Shown here: in pieces, positions 47,743-55,700 of the stretch
How positions within the stretch are numbered: the stretch's first letter is position 1
Layout of the letters: every line of letters starts with the position of its first letter
Assembly (NCBI GenBank): GCA_913055625.1
Contig: CAJXJW010000004.1
Span: 234,153 to 298,152, forward strand
DNA length: 64,000 nt
Source: an uncultured Pseudomonadota bacterium
GTDB taxonomy: Bacteria; Pseudomonadota; Gammaproteobacteria; Steroidobacterales; Woeseiaceae
Direction of reading: 5' to 3'
Notes under the pieces: model-generated
What the model saw: the letters and a program-made list of their open reading frames with translations, nothing else
Told to the model about the DNA's origin: nothing
Database searches by the model: none
Program-made: the position numbers and the translations under genes

Positions 47743-49245
47743 TTACGCCTGTTGCTCCGCTTCGAACCAGTGCTCGCGCGCCTTCATGATCAGCGCCGCA
47801 GCCTGTTCCGCGTCCATTTCCCTGATTTCCAGCAGGTCGTCCGTCGCCAGTTCCGCGAGATCTTCCCGCGTCACGACGCCGTTGCTCGCCAACTGGTATG
47901 CGAGACCCTTGTCCATCCCCTCGAGGTTGAGCAGGTCTTCCGCCGGCTCCGCCTCGTCGATCTTCTCTTCCTTGACGATCGCCTGGGTCAGGAGCACGTC
48001 GCGGGCGCGGTTGCGCAGCTCGTTGACGATCTCCTCGTCGAACTCCTCGATCTCCACAAGCTCCGAGGTCGGGACGTACGCCACTTCCTCGATTGTCGAG
48101 AAGCCTTCCTGGACCAGGATCAGGCCGATTTCCTCGTCGACGTCGAGCTGCTTCGAGAACATCTCGATCAGCTCCTTCATCTCGGACTCGCTCTTCTGCT
48201 CCGCGTCCGCCGCCGTCATGACGTTCAGTTCCCAGCCGGTCAGCTCGCTGGCCAGCCGGATGTTCTGCCCGCCGCGGCCGATGGCCTGCGACAGCTTGTC
48301 CTCTTCGACCGCGATGTCCATGCTGTGCGCGTCCTCGTCGACGACGATGGACACGACCTCGGCCGGCGACATCGCGTTGACCACGAATTGCGCGGGATTT
48401 TCGTCGTACAGGATGATGTCGACGCGCTCGCCGGCGAGTTCGTTGGACACCGCCTGCACGCGCGAACCGCGCATGCCCACGCACGCACCGACGGCGTCAA
48501 TGCGCTTGTCGTTGCTGCGCACGGCGATCTTGGCGCGCAGCCCCGGGTCGCGAGCGGCACCCAGGATGTCGATCAGTCCCTGCCCGACTTCCGGCACCTC
48601 GATCTTGAACAGCTCGATCAGGAACTGCGGCGAGGTACGGGTCATGAACAGCTGCGGGCCACGCGGTTCCGAACGCACCTCGGTCAGCAGCGCCTTGATG
48701 CGGTCCTGTGGTCGCACCGGTTCGCGTGGCACCATCTGCTCGCGCGCGACGAAGCCCTCGGCATTGCCGCCGAGATCAATGTAGACGCCGTTACGGTCGA
48801 CGCGCTTCACGAGACCCGACAGCATCTCGCCTTCGCGGTCCTTGTATTCCTCGACGACCTGCTCACGCTCGGCCTCGCGCACTTTCTGCACGATGACCTG
48901 CTTCGCCGTCTGTGCCGCGATGCGCCCGAAGTCGACGGACTCCATCGGCTCCTCGACGTAGCCGCCCGGCTCGGCGTCCGGGTTGATATCGACCGCGTCG
49001 ATCATGCGCAGCTCGCGGTCCGGGAACTCGAGCTCCGTCGAATCGTCGGCGAAGACCAGCCAACGGCGGAACGTCTCGTAATCCCCGCTCGTCCGATCGA
49101 TCGCGACCCGCACGTCGATGTCATCGCCGTGCTTGCGGCGCGTCGCCGATGCCAGCGCCAGCTCGATGGCCTCGAAGATGATCTCCTTCTCGACGCCCTT
49201 CTCGTTCGAGACCGCGTCGACGACCATCAGAATCTCTTTGCTCAT
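47743..49245 (-). CDS. nusA: Transcription termination/antitermination protein NusA
   Basis: NusA binds RNA polymerase and modulates pausing, termination and antitermination. The ATG at 49245 gives MSKEILMVVDAVSNEKGV, the canonical start. The 500-residue protein has the N-terminal polymerase-binding domain, S1, two KH domains, and the two C-terminal acidic repeats (about residues 365-420 and 440-490) found in gammaproteobacteria. It follows rimP by 29 bp. Its long leader upstream of rimP carries two terminators. Confidence 0.97.
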   Translation of the reverse strand: MSKEILMVVDAVSNEKGVEKEIIFEAIELALASATRRKHGDDIDVRVAIDRTSGDYETFRRWLVFADDSTELEFPDRELRMIDAVDINPDAEPGGYVEEPMESVDFGRIAAQTAKQVIVQKVREAEREQVVEEYKDREGEMLSGLVKRVDRNGVYIDLGGNAEGFVAREQMVPREPVRPQDRIKALLTEVRSEPRGPQLFMTRTSPQFLIELFKIEVPEVGQGLIDILGAARDPGLRAKIAVRSNDKRIDAVGACVGMRGSRVQAVSNELAGERVDIILYDENPAQFVVNAMSPAEVVSIVVDEDAHSMDIAVEEDKLSQAIGRGGQNIRLASELTGWELNVMTAADAEQKSESEMKELIEMFSKQLDVDEEIGLILVQEGFSTIEEVAYVPTSELVEIEEFDEEIVNELRNRARDVLLTQAIVKEEKIDEAEPAEDLLNLEGMDKGLAYQLASNGVVTREDLAELATDDLLEIREMDAEQAAALIMKAREHWFEAEQQA

Positions 49246-49274
49246 ACCCTGAAACTCCCGTTTCGCCCGGCGAT

Positions 49275-49727
49275 TCAACCGCCCGGCACCAAGCGCGCAC
49301 TGTCGATGGTCGACAGTGGCAGGCTGTGCTGTTCGCCGTCGACTTCGACAACAACCTGGTCGTCCGCCGCCGACAGCAACTTTCCGCGGAAGCGCCGCCG
49401 TCCCTCGATGGGAAAGCGCATCTGTACCTTCACGGTCTCTCCCGCGAAACGCTGGAAATGCGCCAGCTTCGTCAGCTTCCGATCCAGACCCGGCGACGAC
49501 ACTTCGAGGTCGTAGTGACCCGGAATCGGGTCCTCGACGTCGAGCAGCGCACTGACCGCCAGGCTGACTTTCTCGCAGTCCTCGAGCCCGATACCGTCCG
49601 CGCTGTCGATGAACAGCCGCAGCACGCCATTGCGGCCTGCGAGCTTCGCTTCCACGTCGACCAGCTCGTAGCCCAGGCGTTCCACGGCGGGCTCGAGCAG
49701 TCCGCGCAACTCATCTCCGACCAACAT
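49275..49727 (-). CDS. rimP: Ribosome maturation factor RimP
   Basis: RimP assists 30S maturation. The 150-residue product has the N-terminal alpha/beta domain with LRLFIDSADGIGLEDCEKVS and the C-terminal SH3-like domain, plus the conserved YDLEVSSPGLDRKL motif between. It heads the rimP-nusA-infB-rbfA-truB-rpsO-pnp block. Unlike E. coli, no initiator tRNA gene is seen before it. Confidence 0.95.
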   Translation of the reverse strand: MLVGDELRGLLEPAVERLGYELVDVEAKLAGRNGVLRLFIDSADGIGLEDCEKVSLAVSALLDVEDPIPGHYDLEVSSPGLDRKLTKLAHFQRFAGETVKVQMRFPIEGRRRFRGKLLSAADDQVVVEVDGEQHSLPLSTIDSARLVPGG

Positions 49728-49759
49728 TAACTATCGAACTCAACTCATTGTTCAAAAAC

Positions 49760-49779
49760 AAAAAAAGGGCCCCAGGCCC
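49760..49779 (-). terminator. Second terminator in the rimP-nusA leader
   Basis: On the minus strand GGGCC-TGG-GGCCC is followed by seven Us and lies about 33 bp before the rimP start. Transcription must read through it to express the operon. Confidence 0.7.
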
Positions 49780-49826
49780 ATTCGCTTCCCGCAACCACCG
49801 GCGCCGTTTCGGCGTCGTGCAGGCAA

Positions 49827-49849
49827 CAAAAAAGCCCTCAGCGGGGCTT
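49827..49849 (-). terminator. First terminator in the rimP-nusA leader
   Basis: On the minus strand AAAGCCC-CGCTGA-GGGCTTT forms a stem ending in a run of six Us, about 100 nt downstream of the predicted operon promoter and about 100 bp before rimP. Confidence 0.75.
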
Positions 49850-49950
49850 TCTCTACCGCGGCACGCCAGGGCGTTCCCGGTAGCCTGGGTCTCAAGCGTC
49901 GGTCACAGCATTCGCCAAAACCTCACGCCCCGCCCGTTCACTGGCGCGCG

Positions 49951-49980
49951 ATTATACGGTATCCCGGCGCGCAGGCGCAA
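49951..49980 (-). promoter_or_regulatory. Promoter of the rimP-nusA-infB operon
   Basis: On the minus strand TTGCGC (49975-49980) and a perfect TATAAT (49951-49956) are separated by 18 bp, placing the start near 49944. The leader to rimP would be about 217 nt and contains two terminators. Confidence 0.65.
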
Positions 49981-49994
49981 CGGCGCCCGACGGC

Positions 49995-51584
49995 TCATTC
50001 GCCGCAGGCGGACAGCACCTCGTCGTAGCGTTCCAGGCGTTCCGCGCCGCGGCTGGCCGTGAGTTGGTAGCCCACGTAGTACTTGAACACGTTGCTCACG
50101 TAAGTCACGGTTTCCCGGCCGATTTCCCGGGCCGCGACGATCTCCACGTTGTTGAACCAGCGGTCCGGGTCGTAGCCCTCGGCCGCCGCGTCGCGGCGCA
50201 GCTGCGCCACCCGTGCCGGTCCGGCGTTATAGGCGGCCAGGCTGAAGAGCCATTGGCTCAACGGGTCGAAACGCGGTCCGCTGAAATAGCGGTCCGCGAG
50301 GAATCGCAGGTATTTCGTGCCCGCGTGCACGTTCCCGTCGACGGACTCGATGCCCGGCACCGCCACGTTCGGGTCCGCCGCGGTGGACGGCCGGACCTGC
50401 ATCAAGCCGACGGCGCCGGCCGGACTGCGGCGGGCCTGGTCCAGGCCGGATTCCTGGAAAGCCTGTGCCGCGAGCATGAGCCAGTCGAAGTCGTACCGGT
50501 CGGCGTACTGCCGGAACACGTCGATCAGCGGTTCGAGGCTCGCAAGCGACTGCGGACTATGGGCACAGCGGACCCGCGTCGCGTCCGCCAGGTAGCGGTT
50601 GTAGGTGTCGTTGCCGACCAGCGTGCCCTTGCCGTAGCGCCGCATGAACCCATCGAGCATCGCGGCGAACGCCGGGCTGTCCGATCGGTGCGCCCAGCCA
50701 ATCGCCCCATCCGCGTTGATGACCAGGTCCCGCCGAACGACGATGTCGGGAAACACGCCGACCCAGAATTCGGCCTTGTAGTCGTCCATCACCGTCATCG
50801 GTACCAGGCCGGCATTCACCATTTCCAGCAGGTCCTCTGCCTCCAGCAGTTCGTCCGCCGGGATGATTGCGGGCGGGTCCAGGCCACGGGCCGCAAAGTC
50901 GTCCGCAAGCCTTCGCAGGTGCTCGAAATAGCTGCTCGACGGCCTGACCATCACAGGCTGCCCGGCCAGATCGTCGAGGCCCGCGATTGCCGGTGCCGAC
51001 GGGCCGGTCACGATCACCTCGTCGATGTCGTCGAGCCACGGTCGCGTGAAAGCCAGCGCCGCGCTCCGGCTGTTCGTCGCCGTCAGGTCCCCGGCCGCGA
51101 GATCGGCATGCCCTTCCAGCACCGCCGGAATCAGCCGGTCGCGGCCCAACGGGATGATGACCACGTACACCTTGAGGTGGCCGCTCTCGAGTTCGTCGTT
51201 GATATAGGCCTCGAGCCGCCGCAGCATGTCGTACGCCGCGCCGCGCGGCCGCCCGTCCTCGTAGTAATACTGGTAGCCCCCGTAAGGAACGACCGCGCGC
51301 ACGATGCGCCGCTCGGCCATCGCGTCGAAATCACCGAACCACGGCTCCCAGACCCGGCCGAAAGTCGTGGCGAGGTCGTCCAGCGGTGAGGTGGCCGTCC
51401 CGGCAGCATCCCGGGAAGGATCGACGTGGGCCGATAGCGCGGAGTCCTCCGGACCGGCGACGGTGACCTCGCCGGCGGACGGCGCCGGCGACCGGCCTTC
51501 GCCGCACGCGGCAAGCAGGAGAACACCAACGAACGCAGCGCCACGCCCCGCTCGCCCGCACCTGTGACTGTCTTCCCGAGTCAT
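49995..51584 (-). CDS. mltF: Membrane-bound lytic murein transglycosylase, MltF type
   Basis: The 529-residue lipoprotein (lipobox LLAAC, Cys27) has two domains. Residues about 90-330 are an ABC-type family 3 solute-binding domain that in MltF regulates activity. Residues about 370-500 are a lytic transglycosylase domain with the catalytic glutamate in AQAFQESGLDQ, GAVGLMQV and AAYNAGPARV. It should cleave peptidoglycan glycans to 1,6-anhydro products at the outer membrane. The linker after the lipobox is long and low-complexity. It is divergent from the ECF sigma gene. Confidence 0.92.
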   Translation of the reverse strand: MTREDSHRCGRAGRGAAFVGVLLLAACGEGRSPAPSAGEVTVAGPEDSALSAHVDPSRDAAGTATSPLDDLATTFGRVWEPWFGDFDAMAERRIVRAVVPYGGYQYYYEDGRPRGAAYDMLRRLEAYINDELESGHLKVYVVIIPLGRDRLIPAVLEGHADLAAGDLTATNSRSAALAFTRPWLDDIDEVIVTGPSAPAIAGLDDLAGQPVMVRPSSSYFEHLRRLADDFAARGLDPPAIIPADELLEAEDLLEMVNAGLVPMTVMDDYKAEFWVGVFPDIVVRRDLVINADGAIGWAHRSDSPAFAAMLDGFMRRYGKGTLVGNDTYNRYLADATRVRCAHSPQSLASLEPLIDVFRQYADRYDFDWLMLAAQAFQESGLDQARRSPAGAVGLMQVRPSTAADPNVAVPGIESVDGNVHAGTKYLRFLADRYFSGPRFDPLSQWLFSLAAYNAGPARVAQLRRDAAAEGYDPDRWFNNVEIVAAREIGRETVTYVSNVFKYYVGYQLTASRGAERLERYDEVLSACGE

Positions 51585-51743
51585 GGCGCAAGCCTACGCC
51601 AGCCGACAGCACGAGGCGAACGCCCGCCAGGCTACATTCGCCGTGTGCGCGACGGTCGCCGTCCGCAAAGGGCGTACAATCGATATCGACCGATTTCTCG
51701 CGAAGCGGCCGTCAAACCTGCTGACACGCGGGAGCACACCGAC

Positions 51744-52361
51744 ATGCCGGTTTACATCGACGACAAGCGGCTCGCCAGGCGCCTGCTCTCGGGCGACGAG
51801 CAGGCGTTCACCTGCTTCTTCGACGAGAATTTTGCGCGCCTGTACCGTTTCGCCACGGTTCGCCTGCCCGATGATCCGGATGCCGTCGCCGATATCGTGC
51901 AAACCGCGCTGAACCGCGCCCTGGCCAAGATGCACACGTATCGCGCGGAGTCGGCGCTGTTCACGTGGCTGTGCACGATCTGCCGTCACGAGATTAGCGA
52001 CTGGCTCGGCCGCCAGCAGCGCTATCGCGAGCACATCGTGCTGGCGGAAGATCGTCCCGAGATTCGTGCGGCGCTCGATTCGTTCCAGGCGCCCGCGAAT
52101 GAAAGCCCGGAGCGCCAGTACCGTCGAACGGAAACGATCCGGCTGATCCAGGTCGCGCTGGACCAGCTGCCGTCACATTACGGCGACGTGCTCGAATGGA
52201 AGTACGTCGAGGGCCACTCGACGAAAGACATCGCCGGACGACTGCAGATCGGCGCCGAGGCCGCGCAGTCGCTGCTGGCCCGCGCCAAGCGCGCGTTCGC
52301 CGATGTCTATGCGTCGCTCGGCGCGACGCTGGACGACAACGACAACCGGGTGCAACCATGA
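51744..52361 (+). CDS. ECF-type RNA polymerase sigma factor
   Basis: The ATG at 51744, preceded by GGGAG, gives 205 residues. Region 2 (PDAVADIVQTALNRALAKM and FTWLCTICRHEISDWLGR) and region 4 (LPSHYGDVLEWKYVEGHSTKDIAGRL, with a helix-turn-helix) are clear, and no region 1.1 or 3 exists. Its stop overlaps the start of a FecR-like gene (ATGA), and a TonB-dependent receptor follows. This is the layout of cell-surface signalling, in which the sigma factor is released when the receptor binds its ligand. Confidence 0.93.
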   Translation: MPVYIDDKRLARRLLSGDEQAFTCFFDENFARLYRFATVRLPDDPDAVADIVQTALNRALAKMHTYRAESALFTWLCTICRHEISDWLGRQQRYREHIVLAEDRPEIRAALDSFQAPANESPERQYRRTETIRLIQVALDQLPSHYGDVLEWKYVEGHSTKDIAGRLQIGAEAAQSLLARAKRAFADVYASLGATLDDNDNRVQP

Positions 52362-53374
52362 CCGACAATCCGAATCTGCCACCTCGTGAATCGGGTGATG
52401 CCGTCGAGGCGCTGCTCGGACAGGCGAGCCGGCGCCCGCGCCCGCCGGCAAAGGCCACCGCCGACGTGCGCGCCGCGGTGCATTCCCAATGGCAAGCGCT
52501 GGTCCGCGGACGCCGCCGCCGGCGCCGCGTGGTTGCCGCCGGCCTGGCGGCCGGCCTGTTCACTGTGGCGGTGGCGGTAACGCAGCTCCTGTCGGTCGAC
52601 CCGACGGTGCCGGCGCCCGTCGCGGTGTCTGCCCGGCAGCACGGCGACGTCTTTCTGGTCGGCAACCAGTCGGAATTGCTGCCGCTGAGCCCGGCATCTG
52701 CCGTCGTCGCGGGACAGACGGTGCTGACCTCTTCCGACGCCGGTCTCGGCCTCGACTGGCATTCCGGCATTTCCGTGCGCGTCGACGCATCGACGCGCGT
52801 CGAGATGACCGCCGACAATGCGATCTACCTGCAAACGGGTCGCGTGTACATCGACACGGCATCGGACGAGAACGCCGAGTCGCTCGTTGTGAAGACGGAC
52901 GTCGGCACGGTGACCCATGTCGGTACCCGGTACATGGTGACCGTCAAGGACGACGAACTCACGGTCGCGGTGCGCGACGGCCGAGTCCGAATCGACGGCC
53001 ACTACCACGACGCGGCCGCGCAACCCGGCGACCAAGTCCGCATGCAGGGTTCGGCCCGGCCGGTCGTGGACCGGCTGCCCAGGTACGGCGACACCTGGCG
53101 CTGGACCGAAACGCTCGCCGGCGCGCTCGACGTCGACGGCCGGCCGGCGGACGCGTTCCTGCGCTGGGTCGGCCACGAAACCGGCTACCGGCTCGTGTAC
53201 GACGACCCGGCAACCGAGACCACGGTGCGCGAAACCCGGCTGAAAGGCCGCGTGGATGCCGATCCGAGAACGGAACTCGCGCTGAGGCTCATGACGATGG
53301 ACCTGGACTACGAGATCGACGCGGCGCGCGGGGAACTGCGCGTCCGCCGGCGCGGAGGAGATGCGGCTGACTAG
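52358..53374 (+). CDS. FecR-like anti-sigma regulator with C-terminal STN-like domain
   Basis: The 338-residue protein has a short cytoplasmic N-terminus, an Arg-rich flank and one membrane helix (about residues 58-80). A periplasmic FecR domain (about 110-210) contains VRVDASTRVEM and VKTDVGTVTHVGTRYMV. Residues about 265-335 resemble the small STN/secretin domain (DAFLRWVGHETGYRLVY). It is translationally coupled to the sigma gene by a 4-bp overlap and overlaps the receptor gene by 14 bp. It should transmit the receptor signal to the sigma factor. Confidence 0.9.
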   Translation: MTDNPNLPPRESGDAVEALLGQASRRPRPPAKATADVRAAVHSQWQALVRGRRRRRRVVAAGLAAGLFTVAVAVTQLLSVDPTVPAPVAVSARQHGDVFLVGNQSELLPLSPASAVVAGQTVLTSSDAGLGLDWHSGISVRVDASTRVEMTADNAIYLQTGRVYIDTASDENAESLVVKTDVGTVTHVGTRYMVTVKDDELTVAVRDGRVRIDGHYHDAAAQPGDQVRMQGSARPVVDRLPRYGDTWRWTETLAGALDVDGRPADAFLRWVGHETGYRLVYDDPATETTVRETRLKGRVDADPRTELALRLMTMDLDYEIDAARGELRVRRRGGDAAD

Positions 53375-55685
53375 GTGCGCGCGGCTGTCTGTGTTGATCC
53401 TGTGCGCGGCGGCCGCTTTGGCCGCCGCGGAGGAGTCGCTGTACCTGGGACGCAGCATCGCTGACGTCATCGACGGGTTTCGCAACGGCGGTTTGCCGGT
53501 CGCCTACAGCACGATGCTCGTCAGCGACGACCTGCAGGTCACCGTTGAACCGGACGCGCACGACCCGGTGTCGATCATGCAGGCAATCCTCGCGCCGCAT
53601 GGCCTGACGCTGAAGCTCGAATCGGGCGTGTGGCTCGTCGTCCGCGACCGGAAGCCCCTGCCTCCCGACCCCGCGCCCGCCGTCCCGGACGACCCGGTCG
53701 AGCGGCGCCTCGAGGAGATCGCCGTGTCGGCGAGCCGCTACGAGATCCCGAGCGAAGCAGCCGACGCGCACTTCACGCTCGATCGGCAGACCATCCAGTC
53801 GATCCCGACGCTGGGCGACGATCCGATGCGGGCCGTACAGCGGCTGCCGGGTGCCGCCGCGGGCGGTGCATCGGCGAAGACTCATTTCCGGGGTGGCGAC
53901 GAGGACGAGATCGGCATCCTGCTGAACGGCCACCGCCTGTTCGACCCTTTCCACGTCCGCGACTTCCAGAACATCTTCAGCGCGATCGACGCACGTGCCA
54001 TCGAGGGCGTCGAGGTATATACGGGCGGGTTCCCGGTACGCTACGGCGAGCGAATGAGCGGCATCATACTGATGCAATCGCTGGAGCCGCCGAACGACTG
54101 GCGGCACGAGATCGGCATCAGCGTGTACAACACGTCTCTGCTCACAACCGGCGCATCCGACCGCGCGAACTGGTTGCTGTCGGTGCGCCGCGGCAATCTC
54201 GATCTCGTCATCGACCCGGAGTACGGGTCGCCTTCGTACGCCGACGTCTTCGCCGAACTGGGCGTGGAGCTGACACCGGACGCGGTACTGACGTTCAATG
54301 CCCTGTACGCGGACGACGGCGTTAAGGTAGTGCTCGAGTCCGACCCGAGCGAACTCGAGCAGGTGCACAGCGACACCCGCAACCTGCAGCTCTGGCTGCA
54401 ACTCGACAACCGCTGGTCCGATCGCCTGAGCAGTCACACGATCCTGTCCGCCGTCGACTTCGACAACCTTCGCCGCGGCACGCTGGACGACCCTGAAAAG
54501 ATCACGGGCTACGTCACCGACGCGCGGCGCGCGCGGCAGATCGGCTTCCGGCAGGACTTCAGTTTCCGGGCCTCGGACCACCACGTCGTGCAATGGGGGC
54601 TCGAAGTGCGCCACAACGAGGCGGACTACGACTACGAGAACCACGCGGACTACTTCGAGCTGAATGCCCTGTACCCGGACCAGCCCGAGTCCATCGACAC
54701 GCGCGTCCTCGCGGCGCCGGACGGCGGCAGCTACGCGTTATACGTCGCCGACCGCTGGCGCTTCGCGTCGGACACCGTACTCGAATGGGGGCTGCGCTGG
54801 GACGATCAGACGTACACCGGGTCTGCATCCGACTCGCAACTCAGCCCGCGAATCAGTCTCCTGCAGTACCTCGGCGACCGGTCCGAGCTGCGTGTGTCCT
54901 GGGGCCGGTATCACCAGGCGCAGGAGATTCACGAACTGCAGGTCGAGGACGGCATCGCAGAATTCTGGCCGGCCCAGCGCGCGGATCACGTCATCGTCAG
55001 CTACCGCTACGCGTTTGACGATGACAACATGCTGCGCATCGAGGCGTTTCACAAGGAACTGGATTCCGTGAGGCCGCGCTTCGAAAACCTGTTCGACCCG
55101 CTCGGCATCATTCCCGAAGTCCAGCCGGACCGCGTGCGCATCGACGCGGAGAGTGCGCTGGCCACGGGTGTCGAACTCTCGTTCGAGCACAAGGGTGGCC
55201 CGTTCGAGTGGTGGGCCAGTTACGTGCTCGCCGACGCCAGCGACCGCATCGACGGGACTGACGTGAACCGGAGCTGGCACCAGCGGCATGCGCTCCAGGG
55301 CGGCATCCGCTGGCACGACGAAGACTGGGACGTCGGGCTGGCCGCCAGCATCCACAGCGGCTGGCCGCTGACGGAACTGGCGCTCGTCGAGGACGGCGTG
55401 GATGCCGACGGCGAGCCTGAGTACGTCGCGGTACCCGGCCCCCGCAACGCGGGCCAGTACGACACGTTTGCGAGCCTCGACTTCCGGATTTCGCGCAAGT
55501 GGCTGCTGCCACGCGGTCGGCTTACCGCGTTCTTCGAGGTGTCGAACCTCACGAACCGCAGGAACCCCTGCTGCCTCGACTGGGACCTGGCCGACGACGA
55601 TCCATCCGGCGCCGTCGCCCTGGAACGGGGCGTCGACTACTGGCTTCCGCTGCTGCCCGCGGTCGGCGTGCTCTGGGAATTCTGA
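53361..55685 (+). CDS. TonB-dependent outer-membrane receptor with N-terminal STN signalling domain
   Basis: The 774-residue protein has a signal peptide (about residues 1-22), an STN signalling domain (about 30-98), a TonB-box-like segment (EEIAVSASRYE), a plug domain (about 125-230) with LNGHRLFDPFHV, and a beta-barrel ending in the aromatic Phe required for outer-membrane insertion. GGAGG lies just before the ATG. The STN domain together with the adjacent ECF sigma and FecR genes indicates a transducing receptor. The ligand is unknown; iron chelates or glycans are both possible. Confidence 0.92.
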   Translation: MRLTRCARLSVLILCAAAALAAAEESLYLGRSIADVIDGFRNGGLPVAYSTMLVSDDLQVTVEPDAHDPVSIMQAILAPHGLTLKLESGVWLVVRDRKPLPPDPAPAVPDDPVERRLEEIAVSASRYEIPSEAADAHFTLDRQTIQSIPTLGDDPMRAVQRLPGAAAGGASAKTHFRGGDEDEIGILLNGHRLFDPFHVRDFQNIFSAIDARAIEGVEVYTGGFPVRYGERMSGIILMQSLEPPNDWRHEIGISVYNTSLLTTGASDRANWLLSVRRGNLDLVIDPEYGSPSYADVFAELGVELTPDAVLTFNALYADDGVKVVLESDPSELEQVHSDTRNLQLWLQLDNRWSDRLSSHTILSAVDFDNLRRGTLDDPEKITGYVTDARRARQIGFRQDFSFRASDHHVVQWGLEVRHNEADYDYENHADYFELNALYPDQPESIDTRVLAAPDGGSYALYVADRWRFASDTVLEWGLRWDDQTYTGSASDSQLSPRISLLQYLGDRSELRVSWGRYHQAQEIHELQVEDGIAEFWPAQRADHVIVSYRYAFDDDNMLRIEAFHKELDSVRPRFENLFDPLGIIPEVQPDRVRIDAESALATGVELSFEHKGGPFEWWASYVLADASDRIDGTDVNRSWHQRHALQGGIRWHDEDWDVGLAASIHSGWPLTELALVEDGVDADGEPEYVAVPGPRNAGQYDTFASLDFRISRKWLLPRGRLTAFFEVSNLTNRRNPCCLDWDLADDDPSGAVALERGVDYWLPLLPAVGVLWEF

Positions 55686-55700
55686 GCGGCAGCGTGCGCG

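Noticed and set aside
49728..49994. An initiator tRNA gene before rimP, as in E. coli
   Set aside because: No cloverleaf or T-loop sequence could be found in either strand; only a promoter and two terminators are visible.
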